Origin: Acetobacteraceae bacterium | GTDB lineage: Bacteria > Pseudomonadota > Alphaproteobacteria > Acetobacterales > Acetobacteraceae | Length of the DNA: 8,278 nucleotides | Assembly: GCA_030039695.1 (NCBI GenBank) | Contig: JASHVB010000777.1 | Location: 1 to 8,278 of the forward strand | Direction: 5' to 3' | Shown: positions 1 to 6,352 of the stretch, piece after piece | Layout: each line of letters begins with the position of its first letter | Position numbering within the stretch: the stretch's first letter is position 1 | Translations under genes and position numbers: made by a program | The notes under the pieces: generated by a model | Seen by the model: only the letters and a program-made list of their open reading frames with translations | What the model was told of the DNA's origin: nothing | The model's database searches: none

Positions 1-254
1 CACGCGCGACGGTCATGGCCTCGCTGGCGCCCGTTGATCTGGTGACGCTGTTCGATGAGGACACGCCACTGGAGTTGATCCGCTTGCTGCGACCCGATGT
101 GCTGGTAAAAGGCGCCGACTACACGGTTGACCAGGTGGTCGGGGGTGATCTGGTCCAGGGCTGGGGCGGCAGTGTTCTGCTGGTCGATCTGCAGGAAGGC
201 CACAGCACCACCCGAACGATCCGGCGCATGACCGCGCGGAGGTCCGTCGCCTAG
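1..254 (+). CDS. hldE: HldE/RfaE C-terminal cytidylyltransferase domain (partial, 5' end outside window)
   Basis: This is the last 83 residues of the D-glycero-beta-D-manno-heptose 1-phosphate adenylyltransferase domain, which makes ADP-heptose for the LPS inner core in the cytoplasm. The frame is open from base 3 to a TAG at 252-254. The visible pattern is typical of the family's C-terminus: [11 protein letters not shown], then [12 protein letters not shown], then a VVGGDLV segment, GG-VLLVDL and finally [11 protein letters not shown]. The usual family form is KGGDY; here it is KGADY. Because the N-terminus lies outside the window, I cannot tell whether this is a bifunctional HldE (kinase plus transferase) or a stand-alone HldC-type transferase. 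An ATG at 15 is in frame but internal to the conserved domain, so it is not the start. It is the only gene on this strand in the left 6.3 kb. Confidence 0.9.
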   Translation, partial: RATVMASLAPVDLVTLFDEDTPLELIRLLRPDVLVKGADYTVDQVVGGDLVQGWGGSVLLVDLQEGHSTTRTIRRMTARRSVA

Positions 255-564
255 ACGATCCCATGCCCGGCCTGGCCATCTGAGCCATCGTCAAGGACGA
301 CGCAGCGGTCATCCAAGGTCCAATTGAGGCGGCTCCTGTTGGAGCTGGTGTGGAGCGAATGCGCAGCATCATGCATCAGCATTGGTGTTCCGTGACGTGT
401 CGCGGCGTGGCGGGCCTAGCGGGCCACGCTGCCAGGCGGCAGAGGGGGGGACTGTCGACCCGGCTTTTCCGGTCGCTGGCGACGGGCGAATACGCGACTT
501 GGCCAGCGACGCTGAAACAAGCTGTGCCCGCAACGCGGTACTGGTTAGAAGATAGCGCGTGGCG
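255..564. other. Stretch without a supported gene between hldE and the DUF1272 gene
   Basis: I see no convincing protein in these 310 bases. The plus-strand open frame that crosses them gives an arginine-rich translation with no recognisable motif. Two things stand out: a pair of adjacent hairpins at 406-442 followed by a run of G, and a short ATG-initiated peptide at 263 that resembles the first residues of a family-2 glycosyltransferase but hits TGA after six codons. Both are listed separately. The stretch probably holds the 3' end of the hldE transcript and decayed DNA. Confidence 0.5.
406..442. repeat. Two adjacent hairpins downstream of hldE
   Basis: CGTGGC at 406-411 pairs with GCCACG at 423-428 (6 bp, 11-base loop). 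Directly abutting it, CTGCC at 429-433 pairs with GGCAG at 438-442 (5 bp, 4-base loop). A run of seven G follows (444-450). There is no T-run on either strand, so this is not a standard intrinsic terminator. It could still be a 3'-end structure of the hldE message. Stems this short occur by chance in GC-rich DNA. Confidence 0.35.
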
Positions 565-876
565 TCAGCGATTTTCCGGCGGTATGTGCCTGATCCGTTC
601 GACGAAGGCGCCGATATCATCCAGGCTGTACGAAAGATGTACGCGCTGAGTTGAAGATGGCCGCCCCGCAAGCGACACCCCCAGCCGCCACTCGTTCACG
701 GGACGAACGGGCCGAGGGACAAGTCCACCGCCACAGTTCGGACGAAGATTGTACAAAATTTGCTCGACGCAGTCTGCGCAGAATGTGCATTCGAAACTGC
801 AGATTCGCGCGAGCGTTGAGGATGGCGGGAGATCGCGGTCACAGCCCTCACAATTGGGACGAAGTTCCAGAGGCAT
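565..876 (-). CDS. DUF1272 domain small cysteine-rich protein, atypical
   Basis: A 103-residue protein whose first ~80 residues match the DUF1272 family of small proteins that probably bind metal through cysteines; function unknown. Residues 5-18 carry the LRPNC-x2-CDRDLPP start, and residues 25-36 the ICSFECTFCADC core. Then come PNCGG, LVPRPVRP and a late PSSTQRVH. The Cys that normally opens the second pair (CPNCGG) is Arg45 here, one base change from TGT to CGT, so the visible ligands are C9, C12, C26, C30, C33, C36 and C48. Family members usually end near the STxRV segment; this one runs on for about 24 more residues unrelated to the family, as if the original stop was lost. The ATG at 876 matches the family start and has a weak GGGAA 10 bases upstream. 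It lies 71 bases downstream of pntB on the same strand. It could be functional, or an early pseudogene. Confidence 0.62.
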   Translation of the reverse strand: MPLELRPNCEGCDRDLPPSSTLARICSFECTFCADCVEQILYNLRPNCGGGLVPRPVRPVNEWRLGVSLAGRPSSTQRVHLSYSLDDIGAFVERIRHIPPENR

Positions 877-947
877 GCTGTCAGCGTTCCCATCCGGGCA
901 GGGCAGTGGAGTCTACGCAGAGGCAGCGCCGATGGACCGCTTCGATG

Positions 948-2351
948 CTACCGCCCCAGCGCCTGTACGATCTCCTCGGTCATCTTCTTCGCGTCTCCGA
1001 ATAGCATCATGGTGTTGGGCCGGAAGAACAGCTCGTTATCGACGCCGGCGTAACCCGAGGCCATCGACCGTTTCACGAACAGCACTGTCCTCGCCTTTTC
1101 CACATCCAATATCGGCATACCGTAGATAGGCGATTTTGGGTCTGTCTTCGCCGCGGGGTTGGTCACGTCGTTGGCGCCGATCACATACGCCACGTCGGCG
1201 GTGGAGAACTCGTTGTTGATCTCCTCGAGCTCGAACACCTCATCGTACGGAACGTTGGCCTCCGCCAGCAGCACATTCATGTGCCCGGGCATGCGACCGG
1301 CGACGGGGTGAATGGCGTATTTCACCTCGACGCCCTCCCTCTTCAGCGTATCCGCCATCTCGCGCAGCGCATGCTGCGCTTGTGCCACCGCCATACCGTA
1401 GCCGGGCACGATGATTACTTTGGTTGCGTTCTTCATGATAAACGCCGCGTCGTCGGCATTGCCGCTCTTGACTGTGCGCTCGCCGGCTGGTCCGCCAGCT
1501 GCGCCCACGACTTCACCACCGAAACCGCCCAGCAGCACGTTGATGATGCTGCGGTTCATACCCCTGCACATAATGTAGGACAGAATTGCGCCGGACGATC
1601 CCACCAGCGACCCGGTGATGATCAGCCCCATATTCTCTACGGTGAACCCAATCCCCGCCGCCGCCCAGCCCGAGTAACTGTTAAGCATCGAGATCACCAC
1701 CGGCATGTCGGCGCCACCGATCGGGATGATGATCAGGAAGCCGATCGCGAACGCCAGTATGGCGATGATCCAGAAAATGATCTGGTCACCGCCCGTGGCA
1801 ACGAACGCCACGAGCAGCACAAGCAAGACGATCCCCAGCACTAGGTTCAGCTTGTGCTGTCCGCTGAAAATGACCGGCGCGCCGCTCATGATGCCTTGCA
1901 GCTTGCTGAACGCGATCACCGAGCCAGAGAAGGTGATGGCGCCGATCGCCAGACCGATCGACATCTCGCACAGGCTTTCGGTGAAGAGGTGATGCGGCGT
2001 ACCAATGCGGAACGCCTCCGGTGCGTTCAGCGCCGAGGCGGCGACGAACACCGCGGCGAGTCCCACCAGCGAGTGGAACGCAGCGACAAGCTGTGGCAGC
2101 GCCGTCATTTGGATGCGATAGGCGATGAAGCTGCCGATCGATCCGCCGATGACAATGCCGATGAAGATCAGGCCGTAGCCGACGCCGCTCATGCCGTGCT
2201 GCAGCAGCGTCACGACCACCGCTACGGCCATGCCGGTCATGCCATAGCGGTTGCCGGCGCGCGCGGTCTCTGGATGCGACAGGCCGCGCAGCGCGAGGAT
2301 GAACAAGACGGCGGCGATGAGATAGCAGAATGTGGTGACGCTGGCGGACAT
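948..2351 (-). CDS. pntB: NAD(P) transhydrogenase subunit beta
   Basis: This 467-residue subunit carries the rest of the membrane domain (dII) and the NADP(H)-binding domain (dIII) of the proton-translocating transhydrogenase in the inner membrane. The enzyme reduces NADP+ with NADH, driven by proton influx. About the first 260 residues form hydrophobic helices with glycine-rich segments. A linker around residues 265-310 leads into dIII. There the VPGYGMAVAQAQ nucleotide-binding motif is at about 316-326, GRMPGHMN at about 352-359, GANDVTNPAA at about 392-401 and KRSMASGYAGVDNELF at about 428-442, all conserved PntB signatures. Length is close to the E. coli and Rhodospirillum proteins. The ATG at 2351 is 12 bases after the pntAB stop, with only a weak AGGG upstream, which suggests translation coupled to pntAB. 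It is the last gene of the pnt operon. No defects are visible. Confidence 0.98.
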   Translation of the reverse strand: MSASVTTFCYLIAAVLFILALRGLSHPETARAGNRYGMTGMAVAVVVTLLQHGMSGVGYGLIFIGIVIGGSIGSFIAYRIQMTALPQLVAAFHSLVGLAAVFVAASALNAPEAFRIGTPHHLFTESLCEMSIGLAIGAITFSGSVIAFSKLQGIMSGAPVIFSGQHKLNLVLGIVLLVLLVAFVATGGDQIIFWIIAILAFAIGFLIIIPIGGADMPVVISMLNSYSGWAAAGIGFTVENMGLIITGSLVGSSGAILSYIMCRGMNRSIINVLLGGFGGEVVGAAGGPAGERTVKSGNADDAAFIMKNATKVIIVPGYGMAVAQAQHALREMADTLKREGVEVKYAIHPVAGRMPGHMNVLLAEANVPYDEVFELEEINNEFSTADVAYVIGANDVTNPAAKTDPKSPIYGMPILDVEKARTVLFVKRSMASGYAGVDNELFFRPNTMMLFGDAKKMTEEIVQALGR

Positions 2352-2363
2352 AACGATGCGGCC

Positions 2364-2759
2364 CTATTTCTCGCGGCGCTTGAACATCGCCAGCATCCGG
2401 TGGGTCACCAGGAAGCCGCCGAAGATGTTCACGCTGGCCACCGTCACCGCGATGAAGCCGAAGGCGACCGCCCAGGGATTGGTGCCGAGCCCCGTCGCCA
2501 TCATGGCGCCGACCACGATGACCGAGGAAATCGCGTTGGTCACCGCTAGCAACGGCGAGTGCAGCGCGGGCGTGACGTTCCACACCACGTAGTAGCCAAC
2601 GAAGCATGCCATCAGGAAGATGGCGAACAGGTAGACGATCGGCTCGACCACGGGAGCCACGGCGGCAACGCTTGTCGAGAGCGCATGCGCGTGCGCAGCA
2701 AGCTCGTTGGCACTTTCGGCGAGCCGCGAGGCTTCGTCGGCCAACTGGTTCGGGTTCAT
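2364..2759 (-). CDS. pntAB: NAD(P) transhydrogenase subunit alpha-2 (membrane part of alpha)
   Basis: This 131-residue membrane protein corresponds to the C-terminal membrane part of the fused PntA of E. coli, here a separate polypeptide as in Rhodospirillum rubrum. Residues 1-40 form an amphipathic N-terminal stretch. Three hydrophobic helices follow (about 40-60, 66-88 and 92-112). [19 protein letters not shown] at about 64-82 and the [20 protein letters not shown] end are the conserved family segments. It pairs with PntB to build the proton channel. The start at 2759 is supported by GGAG 8 bases upstream. The gap from the pntAA stop is 18 bases, so the three genes are clearly one transcript. 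Confidence is high. Confidence 0.97.
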   Translation of the reverse strand: MNPNQLADEASRLAESANELAAHAHALSTSVAAVAPVVEPIVYLFAIFLMACFVGYYVVWNVTPALHSPLLAVTNAISSVIVVGAMMATGLGTNPWAVAFGFIAVTVASVNIFGGFLVTHRMLAMFKRREK

Positions 2760-2767
2760 GGGTGGTT

Positions 2768-2771
2768 CTCC
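2768..2771 (-). promoter_or_regulatory. Shine-Dalgarno site of pntAB
   Basis: Read on the minus strand, GGAG lies 8 bases before the pntAB ATG (2759) in the short gap after pntAA. It confirms the chosen start of pntAB. Confidence 0.7.
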
Positions 2772-2777
2772 GGTGGA

Positions 2778-3917
2778 TCAGGCGGCCTGAGACGGCAAGA
2801 AGTTCGGATGCACGACGGCGCCGCCGCGGGTCAGCATGACGCCTTTGACGATCTCGTCGTCGGGCGGCAGCTTCGGCGCCTTCGCATCCTTGTCCCAGAA
2901 CGTGGTCAGGAAGGTCAGGAGATTGCGTGCATACAGTGACGAGGCGGCGACCGGGATGCGGCCCGGCCAATTAAACCAGCCCAGGATTGTGACGCCGTTC
3001 GTTGTGGTGACACTCTCACCGGGCCTGGTCGCCTCGCAATTGCCGCCAGCGTCCGACGCCAGGTCGACGATGACGCTCCCGGGACGCATGGCATCCACCA
3101 TGGCTTGGGTGACGATGACCGGCGCGCGCCGACCCATCACCAGCGCGGTGCAGACGATGACATCGTTTTTCGACACGGTGCCGCTCATCAGCTCAGCCTG
3201 CTTGCGGCGGAACGCCTCGCTCATCTCGCGGGCATAGGCACCGGTCTGCGAGGCGGTTTCCGCGTCTTCGACCCCGACGAACGTGGCGCCGAGCGACTTG
3301 ATCTCCTCCTTTGCCGCCGGACGCACATCAGTGGCGGAAACGATGGCGCCGAGGCGCCGCGCCGTGGCGATCGCCTGCAACCCGGCGACGCCGGCACCGA
3401 TCACGAACACCCTCGCAGGCGGCACGGTGCCGGCGGCAGTCATCATCATCGGAAAGCCGCGGCGAAAGGCAGCGGAGGCTTCGATCACCGCGCGGTATCC
3501 GGCGAGGTTCGCCTGACTGGACAGCACATCCATCGACTGGGCGCGGGTGATGCGTGGCAGCAGCTCCATCGCCACAGCGTCGATGCCGGAATTGGCCAAC
3601 GCCGGCATCAGGTCGGGATTCGCGAAGGCGTTTGCGGTGCAGACCAGCAGCGCGCCGCGCGGGATCTGTGCGATTTGCTCGGGCAGCGGAACCTGGACAC
3701 CGAAAACAATGCCGGCATCGGCCAGTGCCGCGGCGGCATCAGCTGCAACCTCAGCGCCAGCGGCGGCAAAGTCGGCGTCCGGGATAGACGCGCCTGTGCC
3801 TGCGCCGGCCTCGACCGCGACGGTCAGGCCAAGACCGATCAGGCGCTTCACGGTTTCTGGGGTCGCTGCCACGCGCGTCTCGGAGGCGCGCCGCTCCTTC
3901 AGGACCGCAAGGCGCAT
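2778..3917 (-). CDS. pntAA: NAD(P) transhydrogenase subunit alpha-1 (NAD(H)-binding, soluble)
   Basis: This 379-residue protein is the peripheral dI domain that binds NAD(H) on the cytoplasmic face of transhydrogenase. It belongs to the alanine dehydrogenase/PntA fold. It opens with MRLAVLKERR-x-ETRVA-TP, the classic start. The segment ITRAQSMDVLSSQANLAGYR (123-142) holds the loop that faces dIII. R122, Q127, D130 and S133 have the same spacing as the nucleotide-contacting R127, Q132, D135 and S138 of the R. rubrum protein. The Rossmann fingerprint GAGVAG is at 174-179, with an acidic residue (D197) closing the second strand. The frame is open much further upstream, to 4337, but that extension is arginine/proline-rich and unlike the family. 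The ATG at 3917 is preferred because it begins exactly at the family N-terminus and has AAGGA 10 bases upstream. It is the first gene of the pnt operon and looks intact. Confidence 0.97.
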   Translation of the reverse strand: MRLAVLKERRASETRVAATPETVKRLIGLGLTVAVEAGAGTGASIPDADFAAAGAEVAADAAAALADAGIVFGVQVPLPEQIAQIPRGALLVCTANAFANPDLMPALANSGIDAVAMELLPRITRAQSMDVLSSQANLAGYRAVIEASAAFRRGFPMMMTAAGTVPPARVFVIGAGVAGLQAIATARRLGAIVSATDVRPAAKEEIKSLGATFVGVEDAETASQTGAYAREMSEAFRRKQAELMSGTVSKNDVIVCTALVMGRRAPVIVTQAMVDAMRPGSVIVDLASDAGGNCEATRPGESVTTTNGVTILGWFNWPGRIPVAASSLYARNLLTFLTTFWDKDAKAPKLPPDDEIVKGVMLTRGGAVVHPNFLPSQAA

Positions 3918-3927
3918 CTGTTCACCG

Positions 3928-3932
3928 TCCTT
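3928..3932 (-). promoter_or_regulatory. Shine-Dalgarno site of pntAA
   Basis: AAGGA on the minus strand, 10 bases before the ATG at 3917. It decides the start against the long upstream extension of the same open frame. Confidence 0.7.
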
Positions 3933-4332
3933 CGTTCTTTCGGGGCCTGGGCATGCGTCGCCCACACGCCGACCACTGTGGCGGCGCACAAATGCACCCC
4001 AGGCGCAGGGGGCGCAAGGGGCGGCTACGCGCCGCGGTTGCACAACCCCGCTGGATAACGACGCCCCTGGCCAGCGGCACGGGGCAACGCCAGGCACCAG
4101 TTGGTTTGACGGAGCGGCGATGAGCCAGGCGATGCCCATCCGACGCCTGATCAGCACGCTGGGGCTGGGCGGGATCTGGCGGAGCATCCGCGGTGAGTGC
4201 GCGAGCGCGATTAAGCGCCGGTGCACGGCGCCTCGCGGGTCTATGGCACTCTGCCTCGGCTCTCGCTCGCCGCGGGCGCGGCTGCCAAGCACCGGTACCC
4301 CACGACTGATCCCCCCACACCGGGACGAGCGG
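3933..4332 (-). other. Leader/promoter region of the pnt operon, no gene seen
   Basis: These 400 bases lie between the relic of the nickel permease gene and pntAA. Long open frames cross them on both strands, but their translations are low-complexity Arg/Pro/Ala text without any family pattern, as expected in GC-rich DNA. I see no tRNA and no strong sigma-70 promoter. A promoter for pntAA is expected here if the operon is not read through from hypAB. The one notable element is the GGTTG-CA-CAACC inverted repeat at 4036-4047, about 120 bases before the pntAA start. Confidence 0.45.
4036..4047. repeat. Short inverted repeat upstream of pntAA
   Basis: GGTTG (4036-4040) and CAACC (4043-4047) form perfect 5-base arms around a 2-base spacer, about 120 bases upstream of the pntAA ATG. 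The position and shape would suit an operator for a dimeric regulator, but a 5-base arm can occur by chance. No regulator gene is nearby. Confidence 0.25.
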
Positions 4333-4945
4333 CACAATGACCAGAAACCCCATCCGCCCCATGCTATCGTTCATCGCAGCCATGACGGGCCAAATCCCGC
4401 TGTGCGGTCCAGTGTTCCGCCGATCAGCACGAGCGCTTCCACCAGCCCGATGACCAGTTCCACCAGGACGGACGGCGCGGGAATCGTCAAATTGTCCCAC
4501 AGTCGCCGCAGCGGATCGATCAACGCCCATGATAAGCGCCTTGCCTCAGCACGCCGTCCGCAGCGTCGATAAAACTCATGCCGGCTGTAAACAGCGCCGG
4601 AAACACAAGGATGCAGAGGGGCGAGAGTCCCTGCGCCGATTGCCTCGCTGAAATGCGCAGCACGCCAACGTCCGTCGCAGTATCGAAGCAGAGACCTAAC
4701 AACAGACCGACCGGATACATGTGCCAGCTTCGGCGCACTCCGCGTAGCACCGGTCCCTGCAGGCGTGCCGGCAAACCTCCCCGGTTGAGTGGTGCGGCAT
4801 TGTCAATCGCCGCGATATGGTCGGCATCGACGCCATGGCGCAGGCCGAACACCCACGCGAGCAAAGCGAGGCCCGGTAGTGCAGGACGATGCCCGAATGC
4901 CTTCCATGCCGACGACCAGACGACGACGGTGGCAGCGGCCGTCAT
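4333..4945 (-). pseudogene. Broken NiCoT-family nickel/cobalt permease
   Basis: This is the remnant of an inner-membrane Ni2+/Co2+ importer of the HoxN/NixA (NiCoT) family. The first frame (4945 to TGA at 4520) has LLAWVFGLRHGVDADHIAAIDN, containing the family's RHxxDADH metal motif, then SWHMYPVGLL-x-GL-x-FDTAT, ILVFPALFTAGMSFIDAADGVL and QGAYH. Between AIDN and WHMYP only about 25 residues remain; intact members have well over 100, so a large in-frame block is missing. After QGAYH the expected WAxxxPxRxLxxNLTI continues in another frame (near 4530), reading WALIDPLRRLWDNLTIPAPS and then LVIGLVEALVLIGGTLDRTAGF. A second shift near 4393-4398 restores WPVMAAMNDSMGRMGFLVIV in a third frame. Both shifts fit loss of one base, the second within a T-run. 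The N-terminus is also short: TGA lies 10 codons before the ATG. It follows hypB by 173 bases on the same strand and must have served nickel supply for that pathway. Confidence 0.86.
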
Positions 4946-5118
4946 GACAAGAAGGGTTGATACGGCGTGGTGGCGTCATCGCACGATGTAAGCCGTGCAA
5001 CGACCAAAACCGGCATGGCCGGCCGCGTGCCTGCCATCCGCAACTCTGGGGTACGCGACAAGGACAGTCATGGGTCGCCCGACCGGGTTGAGCGCTGACA
5101 AACGATGTTGCGTCCAGC

Positions 5119-5904
5119 TCAGCCCTGGACGGCTGCTGCGCCACCCCGTGCACGTCTTGCCACTAGCCAATCGTACCAAGCGCTCATCCCCTCGCCCGTC
5201 TCTGCCGATACCAGCAGCACCTCCATCGCGGGATTGATCCGCCGTGCATGATCGATGCAGTGCTGCACGTTGAACCGGACGTAGGGAAGCAGATCTATCT
5301 TATTGACCAGCAGCATTTCGCCGGTGCGGAACATGTGGGGGTATTTCAGCGGCTTGTCGTCGCCCTCGGTCACGGACACGACGACCACCCGGGCTTGCTC
5401 GCCAAGGTCGAACATCGCGGGACACACCAGATTACCGACGTTCTCGATCAGCAGCAGCGAGCAGCGCCGTGGCTTCAGGTGCTCCACGCCGTGTGCCACC
5501 ATGTGCGCGTCCAAGTGACAGCCAGTACCTGTGTTGATCTGCACGACGGCGGCACCGGTGGCACGGATGCGGTCTGCATCGGCGGTCGTCGCCTGGTCGC
5601 CCTCCAGCACGCTCAGCGCCAGCCGGCCGCGCAGATCAAGAACGGTGCGTTCCAGGATGCTGGTCTTCCCTGCGCCGGGCGAACTCATCATGTTGACCGC
5701 GAACACCTCGCGCCCGATGAACCACCCGCGATTCCTTTCTGCGAACAGCTGGTTCTTGGCCAGTATATCCTGTTCCAGCCTCACGGTCCGCGGGCCGGCG
5801 GCCGCTGCGGCGCGATCATGGTGATGGTGTCCAGGATCGTGCGTATGCGACTCTGTGCCGTTGATGGTCACCACATCCGAGTCGCAGCCGCAGGTCGTGC
5901 ACAT
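5119..5904 (-). CDS. hypB: Hydrogenase/urease nickel incorporation GTPase HypB
   Basis: This 261-residue SIMIBI-class GTPase of the cytoplasm works with HypA to insert nickel into the large subunit of [NiFe]-hydrogenase. It begins with MCTTCGC, the N-terminal high-affinity nickel motif (C2, C5, C7), followed by a short His-rich patch (H20, H22, H26-H29). The P-loop SSPGAGKTS is at 74-82 and EGDQ-x-T-x-DADRIR at 101-114. The GTPase-domain metal site is visible as C129-H130 in INTGTGCHLDAH, together with C161 in NLVCPA. SVTEGDDKPLKYP is at 177-189, the G4 motif NKID at 201-204 and the G5-like SAETGEG near the end. The frame stays open 37 codons further upstream inside hypA, but MCTTCGC marks the true start. 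GGAG lies 8 bases before it. The ATG shares its A with the hypA stop (TGATG), so translation is probably coupled. All key residues are present. Confidence 0.97.
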   Translation of the reverse strand: MCTTCGCDSDVVTINGTESHTHDPGHHHHDRAAAAAGPRTVRLEQDILAKNQLFAERNRGWFIGREVFAVNMMSSPGAGKTSILERTVLDLRGRLALSVLEGDQATTADADRIRATGAAVVQINTGTGCHLDAHMVAHGVEHLKPRRCSLLLIENVGNLVCPAMFDLGEQARVVVVSVTEGDDKPLKYPHMFRTGEMLLVNKIDLLPYVRFNVQHCIDHARRINPAMEVLLVSAETGEGMSAWYDWLVARRARGGAAAVQG

Positions 5905-6230
5905 CACGCGATCTCCATGTCCTTCACGCGCAGCTCGTCGCCTGAGATGATGCGCAGGGTGCCGCCGCAATCGCAACGGCCAACGGGCGAGTCCAGCTCC
6001 ACCTTGGCACCGCAATTCTCACAGACGCCGTGGCCGGGCGTTTGCAGGATTTCCAGTTCGGCGCCCTCCGCAGCGGTGCCCTTGGCGCAGACGTCGAAGC
6101 AGAAGCTGAGTGCCTCCGGCACCACCGCAGCGAGTCGTCCTACCTCCACACGGACGCGGAGGATGCGTGCACCGCCGGCTCGCTCTGCGCAAATTCCGAC
6201 AACCGCGGTGGCGAGGCTCAGCTCGTGCAT
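5904..6230 (-). CDS. hypA: Hydrogenase/urease nickel metallochaperone HypA
   Basis: This 108-residue metallochaperone binds nickel and partners HypB in maturing [NiFe]-hydrogenase, and urease in some bacteria. It starts with MHELS, giving the nickel ligands at the N-terminus (amino group, H2, E3). The zinc site is C70-x2-C73 and C86-x-C88. The second pair has one spacer residue (RCDCGG) rather than two, a variant I believe occurs in some HypA lineages. The ending SGDELRVKDMEI is the family's usual C-terminus. The length is normal. It is the promoter-proximal gene of the hypAB unit and diverges from the phosphatase gene on the other strand, so its promoter must lie in 6231-6352. No hypC, hypD, hypE or hydrogenase structural gene is in the window. 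Confidence 0.97.
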   Translation of the reverse strand: MHELSLATAVVGICAERAGGARILRVRVEVGRLAAVVPEALSFCFDVCAKGTAAEGAELEILQTPGHGVCENCGAKVELDSPVGRCDCGGTLRIISGDELRVKDMEIA

Positions 6231-6352
6231 GGACCGCTATCCCACGCCCCCGTCCCGCGTCCCCGTAGCGCCGACCGCCTCATCAGATAAGAAAGGATCG
6301 CGGCCTGTTGGTTGGCGGGCGGGCTGCAGCGCCGCTAGATGATCGCAGCAAA
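6231..6352. promoter_or_regulatory. Divergent intergenic region, hypA / phosphatase
   Basis: This gap separates two divergent genes, so it should contain the promoters of both. The left part is very GC-rich, with a G-rich tract on the minus strand before hypA. AAAGGA at 6292-6297 on the plus strand could serve a TTG start at 6308. I see no clear -35/-10 pair. Confidence 0.4.

Noticed and set aside
1786..2970. Long minus-strand open frame (394 codons) overlapping pntB and pntAB
   Set aside because: Its translation is Arg/Gly/His-rich low-complexity text, in another frame of genes that match transhydrogenase end to end. It is a by-product of high GC at third positions.
3105..4058. Plus-strand open frame (317 codons) antisense to pntAA
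   Set aside because: It has no family pattern, has His/Arg/Gly-rich composition, and lies opposite an intact pntAA with clear catalytic-site residues.
3918..4337. N-terminal extension of pntAA to an upstream start
   Set aside because: The 140 extra residues are Arg/Pro-rich and absent from the family. MRLAVLKERR is the canonical N-terminus and has its own Shine-Dalgarno site.
3922..4530. Separate 202-codon minus-strand gene upstream of pntAA
   Set aside because: Only the segment WPVMAAMNDSMGRMGFLVIV is meaningful, and it is the third-frame tail of the broken nickel permease. The rest has no protein-like pattern.
5905..6015. Longer HypB starting inside hypA
   Set aside because: The extension is the other-frame reading of hypA. 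HypB proteins begin at MCTTCGC, which coincides with the coupled ATG at 5904.
5248..6342. Plus-strand open frame (364 codons) antisense to hypA and hypB
   Set aside because: It is a shadow of two well-conserved genes; the translation has no recognisable domain.
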